From: Sphingobium sp.
Lineage (GTDB): Bacteria > Pseudomonadota > Alphaproteobacteria > Sphingomonadales > Sphingomonadaceae
Reading direction: 5' to 3'
NCBI RefSeq assembly: GCF_003248505.1
Contig: NZ_QFOA01000086.1
Location: 1-13,129 of the forward strand
DNA: 13,129 nucleotides
The number at the start of each line of letters is the position of its first letter. Within the stretch, counting starts at the first letter, position 1. Under the pieces are notes generated by a model. The model ran no database searches and was not told where the DNA came from. It worked only from the letters and a program-made list of their open reading frames with translations. The position numbers and the translations under genes are program-made. Below are positions 1 through 7,109 of the stretch, one piece after another.

Positions 1-99
1 CGATTCATCGTCGGCACCGGTGAGTCGGGGGCGCATGGATTCTTCCAGCTATCCAGATGACATGTCATCACTCCTTTCAATCGCGCCACCACGGCGCAC
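1..99 (-). other. foreign sequence joined to the broken helicase gene
   Basis: Reading on the minus strand, similarity to the methyltransferase-helicase family stops at about position 99, right after residues MEIVA, and unrelated sequence follows to the window edge. It holds a 5-bp hairpin (GCGCC/GGCGC, 83-97) and a good Shine-Dalgarno AAGGAG, 7 nt before an ATG at about 63. That ATG opens only MSSG and then an amber stop at 49-51. The same frame continues after the stop as LEESMRPRL to the edge, so it could be an amber-mutated start of a transposase-like gene. An insertion sequence end is the likeliest explanation, but no terminal repeat or family can be named from so little. Confidence 0.4.
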
Positions 100-2187
100 G
101 GCGACGATTTCCATGGCGGCGATGCCGCCCTTCTCGATCCCAGCCATGAATTCGGCGCGATCCGCAAAGGAGGTTCCAGGGCCCCAAAGGCCGAGACGGA
201 TCGCATAGCAGAGGTTGGCAGGATCGGTCGCGCCGGTCGCCGAAACATAGAGGATACGGGCGCGGGGCTGCAGATTTTGCAGCCGGACCCCCGCCAGCCC
301 CTGTTCCGAGCCTTTCTGCTTGCCGAACTGGCTCTCGGTGCCGGCGGCATTGGCCATCTCATGGGCCTCATCAAAGCAGATGACCCCTTCGAAATCGGAT
401 TCAAGCCAGGCAAGTATCTGGGCAAGCCGAGAGGCTTCGTCATGCCGTTGCGAACGGAGAGTGGCGTAGGTCAGGAACAGAATGCCGCTGGTCATGCCGA
501 TCGGCGTGCCGACAGGAAACGCGTCGAGCGGCTGGATGTCGAGCGGGGATCCACCAAGCGCCGCCCAGTCTCTTCTGGCATCCTCGATCAGCGCGGCGCT
601 CTTGGAAATCCAGACGGCCTTGCGTTGCTCGCGGCTCCACTGGTCCATGATGCAGGCCGCTACCTGCTGGCCTTTTCCGACGCCCGTGCCGTCGCCGATG
701 AAGAAGCCCATGCGATAAGGTTCGCCATTCGCGTCAGGGGACAATAGCGTGCCGGCTTCATTAGGGGCGTAGAGTCCGGGCAGGTCGCGTTCGAAGGCCT
801 GCCCGGCGTAAATGAGGGTCTCGAGCTGTGCGTCCGACATGGCGGCGACGGCGCAGCGCGGTAGCACCGGCACATAAGTCGGCTCAGGCGGCAGGATCGA
901 GGACATGGCGATCGACTCAACCAGTTGATCTGGATGCGCCTTGGCCCCAGCGATTTCCATACGGGAGAGCCGCCAGGGAATGTAGATGCCGATCTGTTCG
1001 GCGGCGGGTAGCGGCGTGTCTCGAAGAGCGTAAGCAAGCGGTTCGACGGTCCCATCAATGGCCACAATCGGTCGGGGCTTGGGAAGCGGTACGATAGCGC
1101 CTTGTCTGCCCGCCAGCAGCGATCGAATGACCGGGCGCGCATTGCGTGTCGAATCGCCAATCGATGGACGACGACCTGCCGGTTGGGTCGGTTCGGGCGG
1201 AACTTCTCCGCCGAGCCGGGGCGGCAAAGAAAGGATATGCGGAAGCAGCGCGTCAACGCCGTTCACTGTGATCCGGTGCGGCGTTCCTTCCCATCCTTTG
1301 TCATAGACCAGGAGGCGGACCGAAATGCTGGTGCCATGTTTCGCAAATGGGCGCCCCTGTATCGTGATCTCGACCCGGGGCGGCACGAGGGCCGCGACCG
1401 CTTCATAGCCGCTCGCCGCGCTGCCATCATGTGCGAAAGCTGGCGACATGATCGCGACACAGCGTCCGCCCGGTACCAGGCGGGCGAGAGCCGAACGGAG
1501 ATGGCGCGCGCCTGCGTGGCGATCTTTGCCCCGCGCCTCGCTTCGGGAAAAGGGCGGATTTATGAGGACAAGGCTTGGGCGCTCTGCCTGGTCGAGCAGA
1601 TCGTCAATATGTTCGGCGTCGTGCCGGGTGACCTCGGTACCGAATGCCTGGGCGAGCAGACCTGTCCGAAGCGGGTCACGTTCATTCAGCACCAGGCGTG
1701 CGCCGGCTGCCTTTGCAAAGCCCGCCAGCATTCCGGTCCCGGCGGAGGGTTCCAAGACCACATCATGTCGCGTGATGGCGGCGGCCACCGAAGCGAGAAA
1801 GGCAAGCGGCGCAGGCGTCGAGAATTGCTGCATGTCGATCTGGCGTTCGGATCGATAGCTTTGTGTCGGCAATCGCTCCGCAAGCGCAGTGATCGCCAGG
1901 AGCGCACGATCAGGCTGGACGTCACCGTCGCTGCCGGTATCCCCCTGGAGAAATGCCGTGACCTGCGCCAGCTCAAGAGCGTCATACGCGTCGCGAAGCG
2001 ACCAGGCGCCTGAACTGTCATCGGTTCCGAAATGCACTGTCATCAGCCGTGAGAGCCGTTGACGGCTGACAGGCTGGCCGGCGCGAATGAGGTCGGCAAG
2101 CGACTGGGCGACTGCAGCGATAGTCCAGATCTTCTGGGCGAGCGGGTCTGAACCGCTTTCAAGAGCGGCGAGAAGCGAACGGGTCAT
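49..2187 (-). CDS. N6-adenine methyltransferase/strawberry-notch helicase fusion, 3'-truncated
   Basis: Predicted two-domain DNA enzyme of 712 residues. The N-terminal half is an N6-adenine methyltransferase: QQFSTPAP (about 120-127), SAM motif I EPSAGTG (146-152) and catalytic NPPF (210-213). The second half starts a strawberry-notch SF2 NTPase: Walker A region GDGTGVGKG (498-506), DEAH (606-609) and motif III VSATGAT (648-654). The start is the ATG at 2187, with AGGAG 7 nt upstream; an in-frame ATG at 2238 adds 17 unconvincing residues. Family members are usually about 1,400-1,500 residues and carry a second helicase domain. Here the family sequence ends near residue 696 and 16 unrelated residues precede the stop, so the product is probably not a working helicase. 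The methyltransferase part looks intact. It lies downstream of the ParB-like gene but behind a terminator, so it probably has its own promoter. An anti-restriction role is inference. Confidence 0.85.
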   Translation of the reverse strand: MTRSLLAALESGSDPLAQKIWTIAAVAQSLADLIRAGQPVSRQRLSRLMTVHFGTDDSSGAWSLRDAYDALELAQVTAFLQGDTGSDGDVQPDRALLAITALAERLPTQSYRSERQIDMQQFSTPAPLAFLASVAAAITRHDVVLEPSAGTGMLAGFAKAAGARLVLNERDPLRTGLLAQAFGTEVTRHDAEHIDDLLDQAERPSLVLINPPFSRSEARGKDRHAGARHLRSALARLVPGGRCVAIMSPAFAHDGSAASGYEAVAALVPPRVEITIQGRPFAKHGTSISVRLLVYDKGWEGTPHRITVNGVDALLPHILSLPPRLGGEVPPEPTQPAGRRPSIGDSTRNARPVIRSLLAGRQGAIVPLPKPRPIVAIDGTVEPLAYALRDTPLPAAEQIGIYIPWRLSRMEIAGAKAHPDQLVESIAMSSILPPEPTYVPVLPRCAVAAMSDAQLETLIYAGQAFERDLPGLYAPNEAGTLLSPDANGEPYRMGFFIGDGTGVGKGQQVAACIMDQWSREQRKAVWISKSAALIEDARRDWAALGGSPLDIQPLDAFPVGTPIGMTSGILFLTYATLRSQRHDEASRLAQILAWLESDFEGVICFDEAHEMANAAGTESQFGKQKGSEQGLAGVRLQNLQPRARILYVSATGATDPANLCYAIRLGLWGPGTSFADRAEFMAGIEKGGIAAMEIVAVRRGGAIERSDDMSSG

Positions 2188-2267
2188 CGGGAAACTCCTG
2201 TTGGTGGGGACACTGCCTCTGCTCGGCAGCACGCCCACTCCCTCCTCCCTCCCGGTGGAAGGGTGTC

Positions 2268-2307
2268 AGGAAAGCGAAAAGCCGGCGCCGCGAAACGCAG
2301 CGCCGGC
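2268..2307 (-). terminator. intrinsic terminator of the ParB-like gene
   Basis: A perfect 8-bp GC stem (GCCGGCGC at 2281-2288 with GCGCCGGC at 2300-2307) and an 11-nt loop start 11 nt past the ParB-like stop codon. On the minus strand the stem is followed by TTTTCGCTTT. It should end the Toprim/ParB-like operon and separate it from the methyltransferase-helicase gene. Confidence 0.75.
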
Positions 2308-2318
2308 AGGTGTGGGGT

Positions 2319-4352
2319 TCAGGCTGCTTCCGGAAGGCCGTCGCCCGCATCTTCGGAAACTGCGTCGTCGGCGGGCTCGTCGGGGCCCCCGTCATCATCC
2401 TGTTCGCTGCCCTCGCAATCGGGATGTGCCGCCCGACCGAAACGCATCTCGTCCGGTAGCCAGCTCAGCGCCCGTTCCTTGACCTCCGCCTCTACGATCA
2501 ATTGCCCGGAGAAGAGTTTCTCGGCCGATGCTGCTAGGTCGTGCTTCTTGGACGCCGCGTAGCGATTGGAAAGCTCAAGGCCGCCAACCTCCCCAAAATG
2601 AGCCAATATCCTGCCCTTGCTCACCCGATCGAAATAGCGGCGCGCCGTCGGTCGCCACCAGACATGCTCTTCGATTTCGAGCTTGCGACCCAGATGATCG
2701 ATGAGATCAGCGCCGGTACCGCCGACGGGGACCGCATGGAGGGTGCGGGCGATCGCCCATCCAAGCCACGCTGCCCGCGCGCCTTCATCCAGGCCACAGA
2801 AAGCGTCATAACGCTCGACAATGTTACCGGCCTCTGTCCAACTACGATCAAGGCCAGCATCGAGCTCTGTCCAGGCTTCGCTAGCCTGTGTGTCGCTTTC
2901 AAATCCCGGCACGCGCGAATAAGGGGCAGCAGCGCGTAGTTCGCTCGGATGCCCATAGCTCCGCCCGAGGGCGACATCGACCATGAAGAAGGTGCCGAGG
3001 TCGAGGGCGAAATGTGGATCGCTGGCCACATGAAGCCGGAGGATTTCAGTCTTCATGATCGCGAGTTCCTCAGCCAGTTTCTGGCTGATCGGCGCTATCG
3101 ATGGGCCGTCCTCGACCAGCTCCTGCTCGGCCTCTTCGGACGTGATTTCGTCGGTGCCAGCCTCTGCTTCTGCTTCTTCGACCTCAAGCTCGGGCTCGGG
3201 AACGATGAACAGTCGTTCGTGGAGCCTGGGCTGGCCGTCACTGCCGATGACCAGATAGGCGAGCGCCGTTTCTTTCTGCTCGGCAGAGATGAACGGCGGC
3301 TTTTCGTTGAGCGCCCTATGTTCCGCTTCGAGGGCCTCGATCCGGCTAATCTCCTCGTCTGAATAGCCGTCCTCGTCGGCCTCTTCGGCGATGGCTTCCA
3401 GTTCCACCTCGATGGCGCGCTGTCGCTCTTCTTCTTCGGGCGTCAGTTCGGCAGGTTCACCCTCCAGTTCGTCGAGCGCCATGGTCTCCATATAGGGGAT
3501 GCGCGTTTCGCAGATGATGCGGACCTCACCAAAGCCATCCTGCGCGCGGACAGCCTGGGCCGCCGCTTCCATTCGCTCGGCTGCGAGCCGATCGATGATC
3601 TCGCTGTCGATCCAGTTCTCATTGGCGGCATCGGAGAAGAGATCGCTGTCGATGTGGCCGCCTGCCGCGATATAGGCATCGCGCCCCACCAGTAGGGCTT
3701 TGGGATCGCTGCCGCGATAAAATCCAGAGACGAGCCGCCGGCGAATTTCGCTGAGGTTGGTCGAATAATAGCCACTGCCCATCTCTTGGAAAACGGCTGC
3801 CTGTCGCGCGGTATCGGAAATGCTGGCGTAGGCCTTGGCAACATCAAGCGTGATTTCCCCTGCCGCGAGCGCATCGAAAATGCTGTCGGCCAGGCCGGCA
3901 AGTCTTAGGCGCCCAAGAACGAAGCGTTCGGTGAGGCCAAAATGCTTGGCGACGTCGGCAGGTGTCTTCTTCTCGCCATCGATGATCGCCTGAAACGCCC
4001 GGCATTCCTCGGCAGGGGACATGTTGAGGCGGATGAAATTCTCAATGAGGCTGACCTCGGTCGCGTCATTCTTGTCGGCGAGCACCATCACGGCGACAGG
4101 ATAGTCAGGCCCCAGGACGCCGTCCTCGATGAGCGCGTGGATCTGGGTCAGTCGTCGGCCGCCGGCAGTGATATGATATTCACCCTTCTTGCGAGCCACT
4201 GGAATGCCGATCAGATTCTGAATGATGCCCTTGGCGGCAATGCTGGCCTTGAGTTCCGCATCCGCTTCGGGGTCACTGCGCTTGCGCACATTGGTGGGAG
4301 CGATCGAAAGCTTGGATGCCGGAACGAAGATGACGGGAGGTGTCTTGTTCAT
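2319..4352 (-). CDS. ParB/Srx-fold nuclease-domain protein, long form
   Basis: A 677-residue protein with an N-terminal ParB-like domain. Visible signs are NVRK near residue 21, AGGRRLTQI (63-71) in place of the usual GERR box, ENFIRLNMSPAEE (104-116, ParB box III) and a helix-turn-helix at about 130-151 (PADVAKHFGLTERFVLGRL). True partition ParBs are about 300 residues. This one has a further 500 residues, with a strongly acidic Glu-rich stretch at roughly 300-430 and a C-terminal Trp/Arg-rich part. There is no ParA beside it, so it is more likely an accessory DNA-binding protein of the mobile element than a segregation factor. The start is the ATG at 4352 with GGAG 7 nt upstream; an ATG at 4382 is less likely. 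Its start lies 33 nt after the Toprim gene, which implies co-transcription. Confidence 0.85.
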   Translation of the reverse strand: MNKTPPVIFVPASKLSIAPTNVRKRSDPEADAELKASIAAKGIIQNLIGIPVARKKGEYHITAGGRRLTQIHALIEDGVLGPDYPVAVMVLADKNDATEVSLIENFIRLNMSPAEECRAFQAIIDGEKKTPADVAKHFGLTERFVLGRLRLAGLADSIFDALAAGEITLDVAKAYASISDTARQAAVFQEMGSGYYSTNLSEIRRRLVSGFYRGSDPKALLVGRDAYIAAGGHIDSDLFSDAANENWIDSEIIDRLAAERMEAAAQAVRAQDGFGEVRIICETRIPYMETMALDELEGEPAELTPEEEERQRAIEVELEAIAEEADEDGYSDEEISRIEALEAEHRALNEKPPFISAEQKETALAYLVIGSDGQPRLHERLFIVPEPELEVEEAEAEAGTDEITSEEAEQELVEDGPSIAPISQKLAEELAIMKTEILRLHVASDPHFALDLGTFFMVDVALGRSYGHPSELRAAAPYSRVPGFESDTQASEAWTELDAGLDRSWTEAGNIVERYDAFCGLDEGARAAWLGWAIARTLHAVPVGGTGADLIDHLGRKLEIEEHVWWRPTARRYFDRVSKGRILAHFGEVGGLELSNRYAASKKHDLAASAEKLFSGQLIVEAEVKERALSWLPDEMRFGRAAHPDCEGSEQDDDGGPDEPADDAVSEDAGDGLPEAA

Positions 4353-4385
4353 GGAGTATCTCCAACAGGCGGAGCGCCCCAACCA

Positions 4386-5273
4386 TCAGGCCGCTAACCG
4401 CGCCCGCTCCACCACCGCCTTCCCTCCTGCCCGCAGCACCTCGTTCCAATCGTTGAATGGCGCAGCGGGCCAGAGGACGATGATGTCTCGTCCGGTAAGC
4501 GCGTAGCTCTCCAAGGCTCTGGTCACCGCCCTCCTGCCAGCGCGGTCATTATCAGCGAGGAGGACAAGGCGCTTGATGCGGGTTGGGATATCGATCCTGT
4601 GGAACCGCTCGGCTCCAAGGCTCGCCCAGACCGGGATGGCAAGCAGTAAGGCTGCCGAAAGGGCATTTTCGACCCCTTCCGCCAGGCCAAGGGTATCCTC
4701 AGGCTCAAGAAGCTGGACGGCATCTCCACGCAAGGGGCCCAGCGAGCGTTTGGTCTTTGTCAGCAAAGCTGGCCGTCCATTGAGCTGTAGGAAGTTTCGC
4801 TGGATGGCGTTCGGGCAGCGTGGTTCCCCGACAGCTATGAGCAATGCAGGCAGATATCGTAGCGTTTTCCCTCGGCCCAACGGGGTCGCGGGATGGTAGC
4901 GCATGAGCTCATATATCGGTGAAACAGACCTGCTGCGCAGATAGCGCTCAGCCGGCGTGCCGCTGACGGATCGTCCCTGGCCCCAGAGCCGCATGGCATA
5001 TCCTGTCGTATCGCCGCCGGCCTGCCATTGATCGGATTTGCCGTTCTCGCCTCTCGGCACGTCGAGCCTCACGCTTCGGAGCGCACCGAGAATTTCGCCA
5101 ATCGTGCAGCCGGCAAAGCATTTGAAAAGGAGCGAGGTTCGACCGCACCTGACTGACAGGCTTGGCGTTCGATCCTCATGGGCAGGACATCGGCACATGC
5201 CCCGCCCGTTTGACCAGGTCCCGCCGAGCCGTCGAACGATCCGCTCGCCCGCGGCGGCCATTGACGCGCTCAC
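4386..5273 (-). CDS. CHC2-type zinc finger/Toprim domain protein (primase-like)
   Basis: Predicted DNA-binding protein with the two N-terminal parts of a DnaG-type primase, 295 residues from the chosen start. The zinc-finger-like segment carries C29-x2-H32 (CPAH) and C52-x3-C56 (CFAGC). The Toprim fold is visible as LAEGVE (catalytic Glu about 199) and LLADNDRAG (Asp 241 and 243), the metal-binding pair of primases and topoisomerases. Such proteins are common on alphaproteobacterial plasmids and phages, where a priming role is presumed. GTG at 5273 is chosen because GAGGA lies 7 nt upstream. ATG at 5261, 5330 or 5387 are alternatives, but the residues upstream of 5273 look non-conserved. It is the first gene of the minus-strand operon with the ParB-like gene. 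Confidence 0.8.
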   Translation of the reverse strand: MSASMAAAGERIVRRLGGTWSNGRGMCRCPAHEDRTPSLSVRCGRTSLLFKCFAGCTIGEILGALRSVRLDVPRGENGKSDQWQAGGDTTGYAMRLWGQGRSVSGTPAERYLRSRSVSPIYELMRYHPATPLGRGKTLRYLPALLIAVGEPRCPNAIQRNFLQLNGRPALLTKTKRSLGPLRGDAVQLLEPEDTLGLAEGVENALSAALLLAIPVWASLGAERFHRIDIPTRIKRLVLLADNDRAGRRAVTRALESYALTGRDIIVLWPAAPFNDWNEVLRAGGKAVVERARLAA

Positions 5274-5407
5274 GGATCGATCCTCACGCCGATCGCGGCT
5301 ATGCCGATCGAGAATGTCACCGGAGTGCATCGCCCAGTCACGACGGGTCTGAATGCAGATCCACAGGTGCGCGGAAATTGGCAGCAAGGCATGGAGATCA
5401 CCCAGGA

Positions 5408-5444
5408 GAGAAGGTACATGACCTCATGTGAGGCCTTCCTTCTC
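5408..5444. repeat. nested overlapping palindromes
   Basis: Three inverted repeats share the same bases. ACATGA-CC-TCATGT (5416-5429) and CCTCA-TG-TGAGG (5422-5433) overlap and exclude each other as hairpins. Outer arms GAGAAGG (5408-5414) and CCTTCTC (5438-5444) enclose both. They could be protein-binding sites or an RNA switch in the Toprim leader, which is transcribed on the minus strand if its promoter lies further right. The function is unknown. Confidence 0.5.
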
Positions 5445-5520
5445 ACCCTCTCCTCTCCTGCCTTGCAGCGGGCGTTCGCCAACCGCGAAATGCTATCCCA
5501 GATAAGACCGTTGATTTCGC

Positions 5521-5538
5521 GTGTCAGTTTAATGACAC
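5521..5538. promoter_or_regulatory. operator-like palindrome GTGTCA-N6-TGACAC
   Basis: A perfect 18-bp dyad, GTGTCAGTTTAATGACAC, with an AT-rich centre, is the usual size and shape of a site for a dimeric HTH regulator. It sits 85 nt before the GTG of the LuxR-type gene, near where that gene's promoter should be, so that protein or the downstream MarR-like protein could bind it. The regulator is not identifiable from sequence. Confidence 0.5.
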
Positions 5539-5622
5539 TCATAGCTTATCGAAACGGATCGGCCACCTTGCCTGGCTCTATCAGCCGCGGTCGCCGACGC
5601 ATTTAGAGGGTCGGGTCGCACC

Positions 5623-6201
5623 GTGACTAGAAACAATCCGCCTCCCGAACTGGAGCAATATCGGGCAGCCGTCGAGTCGCTGACCGACCGCCAACGCGAG
5701 TGCATGGCGCATGTGGCGCGCGGCCTTAAATCCAAACGGATCGGCGCCAAGCTTGGCATCCAGTCGGGAACGGTCGACAAGCATATCGAAAAAGCCCGTA
5801 ATATCCTGGGCGATATGGATCGATTTGACGCGGCCCAGATCGTTCTGGCCTTCGAGACCGCTAGCGACACCTTCGTCGCCCACACCCAATTTTTAGCACC
5901 CCAAACGTTCGGAATATCTTCGGAAAGTAAAATCGTACCACCTGTCCCTGCTGATCACGAAGCGAGCGGAGAGCCAGAGCGTGACGGGCAGCTTGTCGAG
6001 GAACAAGGGAGCTATTCCCTCGAACGCCTCACAATCTCCGTCATCGGCTGGCTCCCGCTTCGTTCAAGCAGGAGACCGAGCAATGACCTGAACCAATCAA
6101 AAGCTATCATCACCGCAGCGGCATTGGGCGCTTTGGCCCTCCTTCTTGCCGGCTCGGCCATGTCGCTCCTTACGGTGATGGACAGTTTCGCCCGTCCGTA
6201 A
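5623..6201 (+). CDS. LuxR-type HTH protein with C-terminal membrane anchor
   Basis: A 192-residue protein that starts at a GTG. Residues 19-75 form a GerE/LuxR-type DNA-binding domain: LTDRQRECMAHVARGL then SKRIGAKLGIQSGTVDKHIEKA. There is no receiver, PAS or autoinducer domain in front of it. After a polar linker, residues about 160-182 form one strongly hydrophobic helix (IITAAALGALALLLAGSAM), so the regulator is probably tethered to the inner membrane with the HTH in the cytoplasm. It leads a plus-strand cluster of small genes. Bound DNA and input signal are unknown. Confidence 0.75.
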   Translation: MTRNNPPPELEQYRAAVESLTDRQRECMAHVARGLKSKRIGAKLGIQSGTVDKHIEKARNILGDMDRFDAAQIVLAFETASDTFVAHTQFLAPQTFGISSESKIVPPVPADHEASGEPERDGQLVEEQGSYSLERLTISVIGWLPLRSSRRPSNDLNQSKAIITAAALGALALLLAGSAMSLLTVMDSFARP

Positions 6202-6211
6202 GGGCATTTTT
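6190..6211 (+). terminator. weak terminator-like hairpin after the LuxR-type gene
   Basis: GCCC (6190-6193) and GGGC (6202-6205) can pair around the stop codon and are followed by ATTTTT. The stem is only 4 bp, so it would at most reduce read-through into the next gene. Confidence 0.25.
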
Positions 6212-6234
6212 CGACAACCTTTTCGAGAAACCAT

Positions 6235-6251
6235 GCATTCCAGTGGAATGC
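6235..6251 (+). repeat. hairpin next to a ribosome-binding site
   Basis: A perfect 7-bp inverted repeat, GCATTCC-AGT-GGAATGC, ends 1 nt before the very strong Shine-Dalgarno run GGGAGGAGG (6253-6261) of the next gene. It could shelter the leader RNA or bind a regulator. No T-run follows, so it is not a terminator. Confidence 0.5.
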
Positions 6252-6264
6252 GGGAGGAGGCATC

Positions 6265-6615
6265 ATGCCCAGACAACGTCAAATCATCGCCCACTCGATC
6301 GCGCAGCGGCTGTACGCGGCGGAAGAAGCCATCGATCTTGCGGCCGCCCGGATAGCCGAACTCAATGCCGCCCTTCCTCTCGCGCGTCTCGAAGGACGCC
6401 TCGCAGCAGCGATCGGGCAGGACGCCTTCCAGTCTTCTGCATCGGCTATCATGCTGCTCGCACAGACGCGAGCGGAACTCGTTGCCACCCACAATCAGCT
6501 CAAACGCGTTAGCGACGACATTGGCCTTGGTGAGCAGGCCTATGGCGACGTCTTCAAGGTCGCAAGCGGTGAGGGACAGCAGCCGGCGGTGGCTCACCAG
6601 CTCCGCGCTGCCTGA
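6265..6615 (+). CDS. hypothetical small helical protein
   Basis: A 116-residue soluble protein of unrecognised family. It is rich in Ala, Leu, Glu and Arg, with heptad-like stretches at about 15-60 (AAEEAIDLAAARIAELNAAL) and 65-95, which suggests a helical bundle or coiled coil. It has no signal peptide, membrane segment or catalytic motif. The start is secure: ATG at 6265 with GGGAGGAGG 3 nt upstream. It lies 63 nt after the LuxR-type gene and 53 nt before the membrane protein gene, in the same direction, so it is probably co-transcribed with them. Confidence 0.65.
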   Translation: MPRQRQIIAHSIAQRLYAAEEAIDLAAARIAELNAALPLARLEGRLAAAIGQDAFQSSASAIMLLAQTRAELVATHNQLKRVSDDIGLGEQAYGDVFKVASGEGQQPAVAHQLRAA

Positions 6616-6668
6616 ACGACGAACGTCAAATACTTGACTGGGAATGAGATTTCCATTTCGAAGTCGAT

Positions 6669-7109
6669 ATGACCAGACAGATGATGTTCGTCGGACTTTT
6701 GGTCCTGAGCTCAATTTATGGGGTCGCAAGGGGTGGTCGGCCCGAACAAATCGGGGCGGCAACCCTTGCACTGGGCGTTCTAGCGAGCATTGTTTTTTCG
6801 CATCCCGTCACACTCCAATTCCAGAGCGTGGAGGTCGGAATGCTCGCCGTCGACGCGGCCATGCTGGGTGTGTTTCTATGGCTTTCTTTCAAAAGCACGC
6901 GATTTTGGCCAGCTTGGGTTTCCGGCATGCTCATGGCCGAGGTCGCGGTTCATGTGATGCGCGTGATGGTGCCGGATGTGGTGCCCAAAGCCTATATGGA
7001 TGCCGTGGCCATCTGGAGCTGGGTGGCTCAGGTCATTCTGATCGTCGCGACGAGGCGACATCAGCGGCGTCTGCACCGTCTGGGTGCCGACAGATCCTGG
7101 AGGAACTGA
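6669..7109 (+). CDS. hypothetical polytopic membrane protein
   Basis: A 146-residue protein with about five hydrophobic segments: 7-20, 28-43, 57-73, 80-100 and 110-127. It ends in a basic cytoplasmic tail (RRHQRRLHRL). Positively charged residues cluster at a few loops only. The family is not recognised. The ATG has only a weak GAAG ribosome-binding site. Its stop codon (7107-7109) touches the likely beginning of the RadC-like gene, which is read in the -1 frame, so the two are probably translationally coupled or joined by a frameshift. Confidence 0.6.
   Translation: MTRQMMFVGLLVLSSIYGVARGGRPEQIGAATLALGVLASIVFSHPVTLQFQSVEVGMLAVDAAMLGVFLWLSFKSTRFWPAWVSGMLMAEVAVHVMRVMVPDVVPKAYMDAVAIWSWVAQVILIVATRRHQRRLHRLGADRSWRN

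Larger units (their letters stand above)
5274..5622. promoter_or_regulatory. divergent intergenic control region
   Basis: A 349-nt stretch without a credible gene lies between the divergent Toprim and LuxR-type genes, so promoters for both should be here. No -35/-10 pair is clear enough to name. It holds the nested palindromes at 5408-5444 and the operator-like palindrome at 5521-5538. A 90-residue minus-strand reading frame (5542-5270) crosses it but has no ribosome-binding site and no recognisable similarity. Confidence 0.5.

Noticed and set aside
660..1256. 198-residue minus-strand ORF in another frame
   Set aside because: It overlaps the methyltransferase-helicase gene and is Arg/Ser/Pro-rich, typical of an out-of-frame reading of GC-rich coding DNA.
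1102..2013. 303-residue plus-strand ORF
   Set aside because: It lies wholly antisense to the methyltransferase domain, whose motifs are clear. Its sequence is Arg/Cys-rich with no family pattern.
5270..5542. 90-residue minus-strand ORF in the divergent intergenic region
   Set aside because: No ribosome-binding site, no family pattern, and it begins within the operator-like palindrome and overlaps the Toprim start.
6644..7108. N-terminal extension of the RadC-like frame from ATG 6644
   Set aside because: The extension runs through the membrane-protein gene in another frame and is low-complexity Gly/Arg/Cys-rich sequence, unlike RadC.
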